From NCBI RefSeq assembly GCF_009649635.1, contig NZ_WJII01000003.1:124001-188000 (forward strand): a DNA stretch of 64,000 nt, in the 5' to 3' direction. The stretch is from Microbacterium sp. SYP-A9085 (lineage in GTDB: Bacteria > Actinomycetota > Actinomycetes > Actinomycetales > Microbacteriaceae). Shown here piece after piece: positions 10,149 to 19,283 of the stretch; position 1 is the stretch's first letter; each line of letters begins with the position of its first letter. The notes under the pieces are model-generated. The model had not been told where the DNA came from and ran no database searches. It saw nothing but the letters and a program-made list of their open reading frames with translations. A program made the position numbers and the translations under genes.

Positions 10149-10784
10149 TCAGTCCTTTCCGCGGGGAACGCCCGCGATGCCGTAGAGGATGACGTGGACG
10201 AGTTCATCGTCGGACAGGCCGGCGTCCTCGTCGAACCGGGCGGCGTTCGCCGCCATCCCGGCGATCCGCATGATCGACCCGAGCCGCTCGACGGGAATCG
10301 CGAGCTGGTCGGCCTCGGGGGCGAACACCGCGGCGACGGCGTCCCGGTACACGTGGTCGCGGGGGCCGGACAGAATCTGCCGGATCTCGTCGCGCGGCAC
10401 CAGCGACAGCATCCGCATCATCCGGCTGGTCCAGGTGCGCGTGCCGCTCACGAGCGCCGCCACCTTGTCCGGCAGCGGCAGCGACGGGTCCACGAGCCCG
10501 GCGACCATGCGCGCCCGGCCCTGGGCGAAGAACGCCTCGACGGCCGCCCGCATGAGCGACTCCTTGTCGCCGAACGCGCGGAAGATGGTGCCTTCGGCAA
10601 TGCCGAGGTGCTCGGCCAGCTGCCGGGTGGTCAGCGCCGCACCGTGCTCGAGGAACAGCGGCACCGCCTGCTCGGCGATCATCGCGCGGCGCTGCTCGGG
10701 CGCCATCGGCTCCGCGCGGGTGCGCGGCTCGACGACGTCGGGGGCGGCGGCGCGTGCGGGGGCGGTCAGATCTGCGTTGGACAC
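10149..10784 (-). CDS. TetR-family repressor of the ABC exporter operon
   Basis: A 211-residue regulator from a GTG at 10784. The helix-turn-helix is TTRQLAEHLGIAEGTIFRAFGDKESLM, about residues 50-75. The C-terminal ligand domain has no recognisable signature. The frame is open up to 10820, but a start there would put the palindromic operator (10797-10814) inside the coding sequence. The GTG at 10784 just downstream of the operator is therefore preferred; an ATG at 10706 (MAPEQRRAM) is a further possibility. It is the first gene of the operon with the two exporter subunits, so autoregulation with exporter control is the simple model. Confidence 0.85.
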   Translation of the reverse strand: MSNADLTAPARAAAPDVVEPRTRAEPMAPEQRRAMIAEQAVPLFLEHGAALTTRQLAEHLGIAEGTIFRAFGDKESLMRAAVEAFFAQGRARMVAGLVDPSLPLPDKVAALVSGTRTWTSRMMRMLSLVPRDEIRQILSGPRDHVYRDAVAAVFAPEADQLAIPVERLGSIMRIAGMAANAARFDEDAGLSDDELVHVILYGIAGVPRGKD

Positions 10785-10796
10785 GCAGACGACACT

Positions 10797-10814
10797 AGTG
10801 AGTGAGCACTCACT
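10797..10814. promoter_or_regulatory. TetR operator, perfect 8-bp inverted repeat
   Basis: AGTGAGTGAGCACTCACT consists of two perfect 8-base arms (AGTGAGTG / CACTCACT) around a 2-base centre. It sits 13 bases upstream of the TetR GTG start, within the 65-bp gap to the end of the paaG-like gene. Position and symmetry are typical of an autoregulatory TetR site covering its own promoter. Confidence 0.8.
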
Positions 10815-10849
10815 CCGCAACGCTGAGGCGTGCGCTCACAGCGAACCTG

Positions 10850-11632
10850 TCAGTGGCCGCGGAACACCGGGGGGCGCTTGTCCTGGAACGCGGCGAAGCC
10901 CTCCCGGTAGTCGTCGGTGGCGGAGAGCCGGGTCTGCGCGACGGTCTCGGCGGCCAGCGTCTCCCACAGGTTCATCCGCTCGTCGCGCAGCCGCCGCACT
11001 ATGGCCTTGCTGGCCAGGAACGCCGCCGTCGCCCCGGTGGCCGCCCGCCGTGCCGCGCCGACGGTGGCATCCCGCACCTCGTCCGCGGGCAGCACCCGGG
11101 AGAAAAGGCCCGCGGCGACAGCCTCCTCCCCCGTCATCATCCGGCCGGTGTAGACGAGGTCCAGGGTCCGGTGCGCCCCCAGGCGCTCGGTGAACAGCGC
11201 ATGGGCGCCGGAGTCCAGTGCTGCGCCCAGCGCCGCGAACGGCGAGCCGATCTTCGCGGTGTCGGCCGCGTACACCACGTCCGTCGCTATCAGCAGCCCC
11301 AGCCCGACGCCCAGGCACGCACCGTGCGCGGCCGCGAACGTGGGCGCGGGAAACGACGCCATCCGGTGCATCAGCGGCGTGAGAAGGCCCTCGAGATAGC
11401 CGGGCACATCATCCATGGCCGGGTCGACGCCGGAGATGTCGCGGCCCGCGCAGAACGCGCGTCCCTCCCCGCGCAGGACGAGCGCGCGCACGCCGGCGTG
11501 CTCGGCCTCGACGTACGCGCGGTCGAGCTCGCGCAGCCCGTCCTCGTCCAGCGCGTTCAGGCGGGCGGGGGCGTTCAGCACTATCTCGGCGACATCGTCG
11601 TGCACGTCAAGGTCGATCACGGTTGTCCTCAC
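10850..11632 (-). CDS. paaG: Enoyl-CoA hydratase/isomerase family protein, probable PaaG (epoxyphenylacetyl-CoA isomerase)
   Basis: A 260-residue crotonase-fold protein, last gene of the leftward paa transcript. Crotonase features seen are AFCAGRDISGVD (CoA/oxyanion region, about residues 65-76) and the second oxyanion block HGACLGVGLGL (about 110). The position after the epoxidase genes, together with a separate PaaF homologue at 20128, suggests it is the PaaG isomerase that converts the ring epoxide to the oxepin. The residue at the usual catalytic Glu position lies in GAALDSGAH and contains an Asp, as in PaaG-type isomerases rather than hydratases. The GTG start at 11632 overlaps the paaE stop (GTGA). 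A PaaB/PaaF-like hydratase role cannot be excluded. Confidence 0.75.
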   Translation of the reverse strand: MRTTVIDLDVHDDVAEIVLNAPARLNALDEDGLRELDRAYVEAEHAGVRALVLRGEGRAFCAGRDISGVDPAMDDVPGYLEGLLTPLMHRMASFPAPTFAAAHGACLGVGLGLLIATDVVYAADTAKIGSPFAALGAALDSGAHALFTERLGAHRTLDLVYTGRMMTGEEAVAAGLFSRVLPADEVRDATVGAARRAATGATAAFLASKAIVRRLRDERMNLWETLAAETVAQTRLSATDDYREGFAAFQDKRPPVFRGH

Positions 11633-12810
11633 ACGTCGTAGTCGACGACCACCGCCGGTGTCGTCGGATGGGATTGGCAGGTCAGGATGTAGCCGCGTTC
11701 GAGCTCGTCCGGCTCCAGCGCGTAGTTCTCCGTCATCCGCACGTCGCCCTCGACCAGCCGCGCGCGGCACGTGCCGCAGACGCCGCCCGCGCAGGCGAAC
11801 GGGACGTCGGATCTGACCCGCAGCGCCGCGTTCAGGATCGTTTCGTGGGCGCTGGCGGGGCTGTCGACGGTGGCGGACTGGCCCTCGAGCGTGAACCGGA
11901 TGCGGTGCACCGGCTCGTTCTCCCGCACGATGACCGGACGGCCGGCGTCCGGGCCCGCCTGCCCCGGCTCGCCGGTCGTGAAGAGCTCGTGACGGATGTG
12001 GCTGCGGTCCACGCCGAGCTCGGTGAGAGTGTCGCGGCACAGCTGCACGAGCTCGAACGGCCCGCACAGGAACCATTCATCGACGGTCGCCGGAGGCACC
12101 AGCACGTCCAGCATCGTGTGCAGCTTCTCCGCGTCGATCCGGCCCGACAGCAGCGGAGCGGTGCGCTGCTCGCGGGAGAGCACGTGGTGCAGCGCGAGCC
12201 GGGACGGGTAGCGGTCCTTCAGATCGGCGAGGTCGTCCAAGAACATCACGTCGGTGCGCGACCGGTTCGTGTACACGAGCGTGAAGCGTGATGTGTCGCT
12301 GCGCGCGAGCACCGCGGTGGCGAGCGCCATCAGCGGCGTGATGCCGCTGCCGGCGGCGATCCCGACGAGGTGACGGCCCTCGAGGTCGGGCAGCCGGGTC
12401 GTGAAGTTGCCCTGCGGGCTCATCACGTCCAGCGTGTCACCCGGGTGCAGCTCGGTCTGCGCCCACGTCGAGAACCGGCCGCCGAGGTCGCGTTTGATAG
12501 CGACGCTGAGAGTGCCCGACGACGGCGGCCGGCACAGCGAGTAGGACCGGCGCAGTTCCTGTCCGTCCAGCCGGGCGCGCAGGGCGACATGCTGGCCGGC
12601 GAGGTAGTCGTAGTCGGCGCGCAGGTCCTCCGGCACCGCGAACGTGACCTCGACGGCGTCGTCGGTCAGGGGTCGCACCTCGGCCACGGTGAGGGTGTGG
12701 AATCGGGCCCGATGCCGCGGCGCGGGCCCGCCGACGGCGCCCGCGAGGAACACGTCGGCGAGGCGCTCCGCTTCGGCGGTGCCGGATTCCCGGCTGGGGG
12801 CGGCATCCAT
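11629..12810 (-). CDS. paaE: Phenylacetyl-CoA epoxidase reductase subunit PaaE
   Basis: A 393-residue flavoprotein that passes electrons from NAD(P)H to the PaaAC di-iron centre. The ferredoxin-reductase module has the FAD-binding block RRSYSLCRPP and the nucleotide-binding GIAAGSGITPLMALA. The C-terminal plant-type [2Fe-2S] ferredoxin domain has cysteines in CAGGVCGTCRARL (about residue 340) and a fourth in YILTCQSHP. The ATG at 12810 overlaps the paaD stop by one base (TGATG). It lies fifth in the paaABCDE order. A long upstream extension of the frame is a shadow of paaC and paaD. Confidence 0.95.
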   Translation of the reverse strand: MDAAPSRESGTAEAERLADVFLAGAVGGPAPRHRARFHTLTVAEVRPLTDDAVEVTFAVPEDLRADYDYLAGQHVALRARLDGQELRRSYSLCRPPSSGTLSVAIKRDLGGRFSTWAQTELHPGDTLDVMSPQGNFTTRLPDLEGRHLVGIAAGSGITPLMALATAVLARSDTSRFTLVYTNRSRTDVMFLDDLADLKDRYPSRLALHHVLSREQRTAPLLSGRIDAEKLHTMLDVLVPPATVDEWFLCGPFELVQLCRDTLTELGVDRSHIRHELFTTGEPGQAGPDAGRPVIVRENEPVHRIRFTLEGQSATVDSPASAHETILNAALRVRSDVPFACAGGVCGTCRARLVEGDVRMTENYALEPDELERGYILTCQSHPTTPAVVVDYDV

Positions 12811-13343
12811 CAGTGCACCTTGAAGTGGTCGAACGGCTCCAGGCACGCCCGGCACTCGTACAGCGCCTTGCACGACGTGGACCCGAAGTGCGACACCTCG
12901 CGCGTGTTCAGAGAGCCGCAGTGCGGGCAGCGCACGGAGATGCCGAGCCGGACCGGACCGGCGGCGCGCCGGCCGGTGGGCGGCGCTATCCCGAACCGCT
13001 CGAGCTTGCGCTTGCCGGCCTCGCTCATCCAGTCCGTGGTCCACGCGGGTGCCAGCACCGTGCGCACCTCGACGTCGGCGAAGCCGGCATGGGTGAGCGC
13101 GAGGATCACGTCGTCGCGGATGGCGTCCATCGCAGGGCATCCCGAGTATGTGGGCGTGATCGTCACGACGGCGCGGTCGCCGTTGGCCTGCACGTCGCGC
13201 AGCACGCCGAGGTCGGCGATGGTGAGCACGGGGATCTCGGGATCGCAGACGGCGGATGCCGCGGCCCATGCGCGCTCGTGCGCGGACGCCGGATCGGGGT
13301 GTGTCGCCTGGTTCGCCCGCTCGGCGAGCTGCCGCGTCACCAT
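12810..13343 (-). CDS. paaD: PaaD, MIP18-type Fe-S maturation factor for the epoxidase
   Basis: A 177-residue protein with a DUF59/MIP18 domain (DPEIPVLTIADLGVLRDV near residue 34 and PTYSGCPAMDAIRDDV near 64, including the reactive Cys). A C-terminal zinc-finger-like segment, CPHCGSLNTREVSHFG then CKALYECRACLEPF, is characteristic of PaaD. It is thought to help mature the Fe-S or di-iron centres of the epoxidase. It overlaps paaC by seven bases on its 5' side and paaE by one base. Confidence 0.92.
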   Translation of the reverse strand: MVTRQLAERANQATHPDPASAHERAWAAASAVCDPEIPVLTIADLGVLRDVQANGDRAVVTITPTYSGCPAMDAIRDDVILALTHAGFADVEVRTVLAPAWTTDWMSEAGKRKLERFGIAPPTGRRAAGPVRLGISVRCPHCGSLNTREVSHFGSTSCKALYECRACLEPFDHFKVH

Positions 13344-14152
13344 GTCGCCCCCGGATGCTGCCGCGCGAGCACCTGCATTTCGGCGAGCAGATAGCCGAGG
13401 GTCGCGAAGTGCGCCCCGCGGCGCCCGCCGCCGGATGCCGTGAAGCGGGTCGGGGCCTGCAGGCCGGCCTCGGCGAACACGGCGTCCACGACCTCGTCGA
13501 ACGCGGGGCGCAGGCTCGACGGACGCACCGCGATGCCCTCGAGCCTGTCGATGAGCGGCTCGTCGCGGAACAGTTCGTCGACGTACGGCCAGACGTCGTC
13601 GACGGCGGCGACCATGCGGCGCCGCGACTCGTCGGTGCCGCCGGCCAGCCGCAGCGTCCACTGGATGGCGTGGTCGCGGTGGTACTCGACCTCCTTGACC
13701 GCCTTGCCCGCGACCGCCGCAAGCACCGGGTCCGCGGAGGTCTGCAGCGCCTGGTAAAGCGCGAGCTGGTAGACGGATGCCGCGAGGGCCCGCGCGATGG
13801 TGTGCGCGAAATCGCCGTTGGGCTGCTCGAACAGCCACGCGCTGCGGAAGGCGGGCTCGTCGCGGAAGTACGCGAGGTCGTCCTCGGAGCGCCCGTCGGC
13901 GGTGCCCGCGTAGCGCAGCAGGCTGCGCGCGTGGCCGAGCTGGTCCAGCGCGATGTTCGCGAGCGCGACATCCTCCTCGAGCTCCGGGGCGCGCGCTATC
14001 CAGCCGCCCAGCTGCTGCGCGAGGACGAGCGCGTCGTCGCCGAGCCACAGCGCGTATTCGGCGATGTCGGCGGTTGCGACGCGGCCCTGCTCGCCGCTGA
14101 GCTCGGCGGCAAGCTCGACCTCGTCGACGGAGATGTGCACGGCACGGGTCAT
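13337..14152 (-). CDS. paaC: Phenylacetyl-CoA epoxidase structural subunit PaaC
   Basis: A 271-residue ferritin-like helical protein that pairs with PaaA in the ring-epoxidising multicomponent monooxygenase. Recognisable blocks are YALWLGDDALVLAQQLGGW, EEDVALANIALDQLGHAR, KAVKEVEYHRDHAIQW and the C-terminal FATLGYLLAEMQVLARQHPGATW. PaaC is the non-catalytic partner whose di-iron ligands are not conserved. The ATG at 14152 overlaps the paaB stop (ATGA). Confidence 0.93.
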   Translation of the reverse strand: MTRAVHISVDEVELAAELSGEQGRVATADIAEYALWLGDDALVLAQQLGGWIARAPELEEDVALANIALDQLGHARSLLRYAGTADGRSEDDLAYFRDEPAFRSAWLFEQPNGDFAHTIARALAASVYQLALYQALQTSADPVLAAVAGKAVKEVEYHRDHAIQWTLRLAGGTDESRRRMVAAVDDVWPYVDELFRDEPLIDRLEGIAVRPSSLRPAFDEVVDAVFAEAGLQAPTRFTASGGGRRGAHFATLGYLLAEMQVLARQHPGATW

Positions 14153-14454
14153 AGGTGCGGCACCCCCTCGGACGCCGTGTAGTACGTGGCGTGCCGGTAG
14201 TTCTTCCCGGCGGGGCTCTCGAAGTAGGCGCCCTTCGAGTCCGGGTCGCTCGTGGTGATCGCGTCGGACGGGACGACCCAGATCGAGACGCCCTCGCCGC
14301 GCCGCGTGTACAGGTCGCGGGCGTTGCGGACCGCCATCGCGCCGTCGGGCGCGTGCAGCGATCCCACGTGCACGTGGGACAGGCCGCGGCCCGCCCGCAC
14401 GAACACCTCCCAGAGCGGCCAGCTCTCGCGGTCGTCGGCACCGGTGACGGTCAT
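14149..14454 (-). CDS. paaB: Phenylacetyl-CoA epoxidase subunit PaaB
   Basis: A 101-residue small subunit that bridges PaaAC heterodimers. The conserved PaaB blocks are WPLWEVFVRAGRGLSHVHVG, MAVRNARDLYTRRGEG and the C-terminal GKNYRHATYYTASEGVPHL. Length matches the family. It follows paaA after about 40 bases and overlaps paaC by four. Confidence 0.95.
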   Translation of the reverse strand: MTVTGADDRESWPLWEVFVRAGRGLSHVHVGSLHAPDGAMAVRNARDLYTRRGEGVSIWVVPSDAITTSDPDSKGAYFESPAGKNYRHATYYTASEGVPHL

Positions 14455-14494
14455 CGCGCCGCCCCTTCCCCGGCTCGCTTGTCACGCGGCATGC

Positions 14495-15445
14495 TCACGC
14501 CACCTCCTGCTCGCGCAGCTGCTGCTTGCGGGCGTATTCGGCGGCGGCATCCCGCACCCACGCGCCGTCCTCGTGCGCGTCGCGGCGGTTCTGGATGCGC
14601 ACGGCGTTCATCGGCCCCCGGCCGGCGAGCACCTCCATGAACTCATCCCAGTCGATCGGGCTGGTGTGCCACTGCTGCGCGGCCTCGTCCCACCGCAGCT
14701 CGGGGTCCGGGAGCGTCACGCCGAGGATCTCGGCCTGCGGCACCAGCATCCCGATGAAGCGCTGGCGCAGGTCGTCGTTGCTGAAGCGCTTGATCTTCCA
14801 GGCCATCGACCGCGCCGAGTTCGGCGACTCGTCGTCGGGCGGCCCGAACATCATCAGACTCGGCCAGTACCAGCGGTCCACGGCGTCCTGCGCCATCGAC
14901 CGCTGCGCCTCGGTGCCCTGCATAAGGGCCAGCAGGATCTCGAACCCCTGCCGCTGGTGGAACGACTCCTCCTTGCAGATGCGCACCATGGCGCGGCCGT
15001 ACGGTCCGTACGAGCAGCGGCACAGCGGCACCTGGTTCACTATCGCGGCGCCGTCCACGAGCCAGCCGATGGCGCCCATGTCGGCCCACGTGGGGGTGGG
15101 GTAGTTGAAGATCGACGAGTACCGCGCCTTGCCGTCGATGAGCTGCTCGGTCATCTCGTCGCGCGTGATGCCGAGGGTCTGCGTGGCCGAGTACAGGTAC
15201 AGGCCATGGCCGGCCTCGTCCTGCACCTTGGCCATCAGGATCGCCTTGCGCTTCAGGCTCGGAGCGCGGGTGATCCAGTTGCCCTCGGGCTGCATGCCGA
15301 TGATCTCGGAGTGCGCGTGCTGCGACATCTGCCGGATCAGCGTCTTGCGGTACGCCTCGGGCATCCAGTCCCGCGGCTCGATGCGCGCCTCCGCGGCGAT
15401 GAGCTCGTCGAACGTCGTCTGCTCGTCGGGGATAACGGTGGTCAT
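14495..15445 (-). CDS. paaA: Phenylacetyl-CoA epoxidase catalytic subunit PaaA
   Basis: A 316-residue di-iron oxygenase subunit that epoxidises the aromatic ring of phenylacetyl-CoA. Iron-ligand regions visible are [33 protein letters not shown] (E-x-x-H type) and [19 protein letters not shown] (second E-x-x-H). Length and sequence are typical. The ATG at 15445 has the SD GAGGA eight bases upstream. It is the first gene of the leftward transcript paaABCDE-paaG, and its promoter region contains the candidate PaaR operator at 15461-15488, shared with the divergent paaI. Confidence 0.96.
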   Translation of the reverse strand: MTTVIPDEQTTFDELIAAEARIEPRDWMPEAYRKTLIRQMSQHAHSEIIGMQPEGNWITRAPSLKRKAILMAKVQDEAGHGLYLYSATQTLGITRDEMTEQLIDGKARYSSIFNYPTPTWADMGAIGWLVDGAAIVNQVPLCRCSYGPYGRAMVRICKEESFHQRQGFEILLALMQGTEAQRSMAQDAVDRWYWPSLMMFGPPDDESPNSARSMAWKIKRFSNDDLRQRFIGMLVPQAEILGVTLPDPELRWDEAAQQWHTSPIDWDEFMEVLAGRGPMNAVRIQNRRDAHEDGAWVRDAAAEYARKQQLREQEVA

Positions 15446-15460
15446 CGTCGACTCCTCGGG

Positions 15461-15488
15461 TAATTACCTACCGCTCGTTCAGTAATTA
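15461..15488. promoter_or_regulatory. Candidate PaaR operator between divergent paaA and paaI
   Basis: An outer inverted repeat TAATTAC (15461-15467) / GTAATTA (15482-15488) encloses ACCGCTCGTTCAGT, itself an imperfect 14-bp palindrome. The core TACCGCTCGTTCAGTAATT (15469-15487) matches the site before paaF at 20894-20912 in 17 of 19 positions. The two share nothing else around them, and both face paa transcripts. The likely ligand is the TetR regulator at 21122, acting as a phenylacetyl-CoA-responsive repressor; binding is inferred. Confidence 0.75.
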
Positions 15489-15531
15489 TGACATACTCGT
15501 CGCGGCGCGAGGATGCGCCGGAGGAGGGACG

Positions 15532-15951
15532 ATGACGGATGCTGTGATCCGGCCCATGATCCGCAAGGACCGCGCCGCGTCGGCCCTCGGGCTGCAGGTG
15601 CTGGTGGACGAGCCGGGGCGGGCGGTCGTCTCGATGATCGTGCGGGCGGACATGCTCAACGGCTTCGACATCACCCACGGCGGTTTCGTGTTCGCCCTGG
15701 CCGACACGGCGTTCGCGATAGCGTGCAACGAGGACGAGCGCGTGACCGTGGCCGCCGGGGCGGACATCACGTTCCTGAAGGCCACCCGGGAGGGCCAGAC
15801 GCTCACCGCGACGGCGGTGCGCCGCGTCGTCAGCGGCCGCAACGGCTTGTACGACGTCACCGTGGCCGATGAGACGGGGGACGTCGTCGCCGAGTTCCGC
15901 GGGCGCTCGCTGACCACCAACCGCATGTTCGAGGAGGCCGACGGTGCCTGA
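15532..15951 (+). CDS. paaI: Hydroxyphenylacetyl-CoA thioesterase PaaI
   Basis: A 139-residue hot-dog-fold thioesterase. It frees CoA from stalled phenylacetate-pathway intermediates. The signature is DITHGGFVFALADTAFAIACN (about residues 45-65), including the His-Gly-Gly and Asp that position substrate. The ATG at 15532 follows a strong SD (GGAGGAGGG). It is divergent from paaA across an 86-bp promoter region that holds the operator. Its end overlaps paaK by eight bases. Confidence 0.93.
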   Translation: MTDAVIRPMIRKDRAASALGLQVLVDEPGRAVVSMIVRADMLNGFDITHGGFVFALADTAFAIACNEDERVTVAAGADITFLKATREGQTLTATAVRRVVSGRNGLYDVTVADETGDVVAEFRGRSLTTNRMFEEADGA

Positions 15952-17233
15952 CCGGCCCGGCCTGGATCCCGAGGAGCTGCTGTCGGTCGACGAGTTGCGC
16001 GCCCTGCAGCTGGAGCGACTGCAGTGGACCGTGCACCACGCGTACGCGAACGTGCCGCTGTACCGGCGGAAGTTCGACGACGCCGGGGTGGCGCCGGGCG
16101 ACATCCGGTCGCTGGACGACGTGCGGCGGCTGCCGTTCACGACGAAGGAAGACCTGCGCGCCACGTACCCGTTCGGGATGTTCGCGGTCCCGATGGACCG
16201 GGTGCGGCGCATCCACGCGTCATCCGGGACGACCGGCCGGCCCACCGTGGTCGGCTACACCGAGGGCGACCTGCAGCGGTGGGCGCAGCTGGTGGCCCGC
16301 TCGCTGCGCGCGGCCGGCGTGCGGCCGGGCATGAAGGTGCACAACGCGTACGGGTACGGTCTTTTCACGGGCGGGCTCGGACTGCACGACGGCGCGGCGC
16401 TGCTCGGTGCGACGGTGATCCCGGTGTCCGGCGGCCAGACCGCCCGGCAGGTGCAGCTGATCCGCGACTTCGAGCCGGATGTCATCACCTGCACGCCGAG
16501 CTATCTGCTGACAATCGCGGATGCGATGGAGCAGGCGGGCATCGATCCGCGGTCCACGTCGCTGAAGATCGGGGTGCTCGGCGCCGAGCCGTGGACGAAC
16601 GAGCTGCGCGGCGAGATCGAGCGGCGGATGGGCATCGATGCCGTCGACATCTACGGCCTCAGCGAGGTGATGGGGCCGGGCGTCGCGAACGAATGCGTGG
16701 AGACCAAGGACGGCCCGCACGTGTGGGAGGACCACTTCCTGCCCGAGACGATCGACGGCGGCTCCGGCGAGTCGGTGGCCGACGGGGAGCTCGGCGAGCT
16801 CGTGTTCACGTCCCTCACGAAGGAGGCGTTCCCCGTCATCCGGTATCGCACCCACGACCTCACCCGGCTGCTGCCGGGCACGGCACGGCCGGGGATGCGG
16901 CGGATTCAGAAGATCACCGGGCGCGACGACGACATGATCATCCTGCGCGGCGTGAACCTCTTCCCCACGCAGATCGAGGAGCTCGTGCTGGGCATCGAGG
17001 CGCTCACGCCGCATTTCGTGCTCGAGCTGACCAAGAGCGGGCGGCTGGACGCCATGACCGTGCGCATCGAGCGCGACCCGGCCCTGCCGCTGGCCACCTG
17101 CGTGGCGGCCAGCGAGGTGCTCAGGCAGCGGGTGAAGGCGCAGATCGGCACGACGATCGAGGTTCGGCTCGAGGAGCCCGGCACGCTGCCCCGCAGCGAG
17201 GGCAAGTACAAGCGCGTCTACGACCTGCGGTAG
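15944..17233 (+). CDS. paaK: Phenylacetate-CoA ligase PaaK
   Basis: A 429-residue acyl-adenylate-forming enzyme that activates phenylacetate with ATP and CoA, the entry step of the pathway. Motifs seen are the P-loop-like HASSGTTGRPTVVGYT (about residues 90-105), VHNAYGYGLFTGGLGLH, IYGLSEVMGPGVANEC (about 238) and the hinge region GRDDDMIILRGVNLFPTQIE (about 325). The GTG start at 15944 lies within the paaI end, so the two are coupled. It converges on paaZ with only ten bases between the stops. Confidence 0.95.
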   Translation: MPDRPGLDPEELLSVDELRALQLERLQWTVHHAYANVPLYRRKFDDAGVAPGDIRSLDDVRRLPFTTKEDLRATYPFGMFAVPMDRVRRIHASSGTTGRPTVVGYTEGDLQRWAQLVARSLRAAGVRPGMKVHNAYGYGLFTGGLGLHDGAALLGATVIPVSGGQTARQVQLIRDFEPDVITCTPSYLLTIADAMEQAGIDPRSTSLKIGVLGAEPWTNELRGEIERRMGIDAVDIYGLSEVMGPGVANECVETKDGPHVWEDHFLPETIDGGSGESVADGELGELVFTSLTKEAFPVIRYRTHDLTRLLPGTARPGMRRIQKITGRDDDMIILRGVNLFPTQIEELVLGIEALTPHFVLELTKSGRLDAMTVRIERDPALPLATCVAASEVLRQRVKAQIGTTIEVRLEEPGTLPRSEGKYKRVYDLR

Positions 17234-17243
17234 CGCGCGGCGC

Positions 17244-19283
17244 CTATTCCTTCGCGACGAGCGTGAGCACGTCGTACGACGCGACGAGCTCGTCGCTCTG
17301 GTTGCGGATCACGGCATCCCAGCGCACCTCGCCGTACTCGTCCGTCTCGCGCGGGGTGATCTGCTTCGCCGTGAGCTCGACCCGGATGCTGTCACCGGGC
17401 GAGACCGGCGTCCCGAACCGCAGGTCCTCCAGGCCGTAGTTGGCCAACACGGGGCCCGGGTCGGGGTCCACGAACAGGCCGGCCGCGAACGACACCAGCA
17501 GGTACCCGTGCGCGACCCGCCCCGGGAAGAACGGGTTCGCGGCCGCGGCATCCTCGTCCATGTGCGCGTAGAACGTGTCGCCGGTGAAGTGCGCGAACGT
17601 CTCGATGTCGTCGAGCGTGACCTCCCGGGGCGCCGACGCAATCCGGTCGCCGACGCGCAGCCGCGACAGCGGCTTGCGGAACGGGTGCTCGCCTTCCGCG
17701 ACGGGGGCACCGGGATGCCACACCCCGGTGATGGCGGTGAGCATCGCGGGCGAGCCCTGCACCGCGGTGCGCTGCATGAAGTGCAGCACCGCGCGCACGC
17801 CGCCGAGCTCCTCACCGCCGCCGGCGCGCCCGGGACCGCCGTGCACGAGATGCGGCACCGGGGACCCGTGGCCGGTCGACGTGCGGGCATCCGCGGTGTC
17901 GAGGAACAGCACGCGCCCGTTGTACGGCGCTATCCGCGTCATGAGCTCGGCCGCGACCTCCGGGTCGTCGGTGGCGACGCTCGTCACGAGCGAGCCGCCG
18001 CCGCGGTTGACAAGGTCGGCCGCCTCGGCGACCGTCGAGTACCCGATCAGGGCCGACACCGGCCCGAACGCCTCCACCTCGTGCACGACATCTGGTGCGT
18101 CCGCGTCGAAGCCGACGAGCATCGGCGCGACGAACGCACCGTCCCCCGCCGGGCCCGTCGTGCCGTCGGCGCGGACGACGTCGGGCGCGTCCGCAGACCC
18201 GACGAGCATCCGCCCGCCGGCGTCGGTGAGGGTGCGCAGGCCGCGCAGCACCTCGTCGCGCTGGGCGCGGGAGACGACCGGCCCCATCGTCACCGCATCG
18301 GCGTGCGGGTCGCCGATCACGACCTTCTCGGCGATCTTCTGCCGCAGCGCGTCGGCGACGGCATCCATCATCCCCGCCGGGACTATCGCGCGGCGGATCG
18401 CCGTGCACTTCTGCCCCGCCTTGGCCGTCAGCTCGACCATCAGCTGCCGCACGAAAGCGTCGAACACTGGCGTGCCGGGGGCGGCATCCGGCCCCAGCAC
18501 GGAGGCATTGATCGAGTCGGTCTCGCTCGTGAACCGCACTCCGCCGGGCGTCTGCGCCTGCAGGGCCGCGGCGGTGGAGGCGGAGCCGGTGAACGCGACG
18601 GCATCCCCGAGCCGGAGCAGGTCGAACACTCCCGGCACCGCGCCGGAGACCAGCTGCAGCGTGCCGTCGGGGACGAGGCCGGACTCGACGAGGATGCGCA
18701 CCCACGCCTCGGTGAGGTGCGCGGTGGGCGTGGCGGGCTTGATCAGCGACGGCACGCCGGCCAGGAACGCGGGGGCGAACTTCTCCAGCGGCCCCCACGT
18801 CGGGAAGTTGAAGGCGTTGATCTGCACGGCGACACCCGGCAGGCGTGTGTACACGTGGCGGCCGAGGAAAGTGCCGTCCTTCGACAGCTGCTCGGTCGGG
18901 CCGTCCAGGTACACGTGCGCGTTCGGCAGTTCGCGGCGGCCCTTCGAGCTGTACGTGAAAAGCACTCCGATGCCGCCGTCGACGTCGATCATCGAGTCGC
19001 GCGCGGTCGCCCCGGAGCCCTTCGCCGCCTCGTACAGCTCGCCCTTGCGGGCTGTCAGCGCCTGCGCGAACTGCTTGAGCAGCAGCGCCCGCTGGTGGAA
19101 CGTGAGAGCGCCCAGGCTGCGCTGGCCCACGGCGCGGGCGTACTGCAGGGCGCCGTCGAGGTCGACGCCGGCGGTGCTCACCCGGGTGATCTCGGCGCCG
19201 GTCGAGGCATCCCGCACGACCGTCGCGCCGGTGCCGTCGGCGGGCGTCCACCACTGCCCCTGCAGGTAGCTTGCGAGGATCAT
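17244..19283 (-). CDS. paaZ: Bifunctional PaaZ: aldehyde dehydrogenase plus oxepin-CoA hydrolase
   Basis: A 679-residue fusion. The N-terminal aldehyde dehydrogenase part (about 1-520) has INAFNFPTWGPLEKFAPAFL, the ETDSINASVLGPD region and the catalytic Cys in AKAGQKCTAIRRA (about 295). The C-terminal MaoC-like R-hydratase (about 540-679) has FAHFTGDTFYAHMDEDAA and FFPGRVAHGYLLVS. Together they open the oxepin ring and oxidise the resulting semialdehyde to 3-oxo-5,6-dehydrosuberyl-CoA. The ATG at 19283 overlaps the paaH stop and has GGAG seven bases upstream; an ATG at 19295 is less likely. A short acidic/Gly-rich linker joins the domains. Confidence 0.94.
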   Translation of the reverse strand: MILASYLQGQWWTPADGTGATVVRDASTGAEITRVSTAGVDLDGALQYARAVGQRSLGALTFHQRALLLKQFAQALTARKGELYEAAKGSGATARDSMIDVDGGIGVLFTYSSKGRRELPNAHVYLDGPTEQLSKDGTFLGRHVYTRLPGVAVQINAFNFPTWGPLEKFAPAFLAGVPSLIKPATPTAHLTEAWVRILVESGLVPDGTLQLVSGAVPGVFDLLRLGDAVAFTGSASTAAALQAQTPGGVRFTSETDSINASVLGPDAAPGTPVFDAFVRQLMVELTAKAGQKCTAIRRAIVPAGMMDAVADALRQKIAEKVVIGDPHADAVTMGPVVSRAQRDEVLRGLRTLTDAGGRMLVGSADAPDVVRADGTTGPAGDGAFVAPMLVGFDADAPDVVHEVEAFGPVSALIGYSTVAEAADLVNRGGGSLVTSVATDDPEVAAELMTRIAPYNGRVLFLDTADARTSTGHGSPVPHLVHGGPGRAGGGEELGGVRAVLHFMQRTAVQGSPAMLTAITGVWHPGAPVAEGEHPFRKPLSRLRVGDRIASAPREVTLDDIETFAHFTGDTFYAHMDEDAAAANPFFPGRVAHGYLLVSFAAGLFVDPDPGPVLANYGLEDLRFGTPVSPGDSIRVELTAKQITPRETDEYGEVRWDAVIRNQSDELVASYDVLTLVAKE

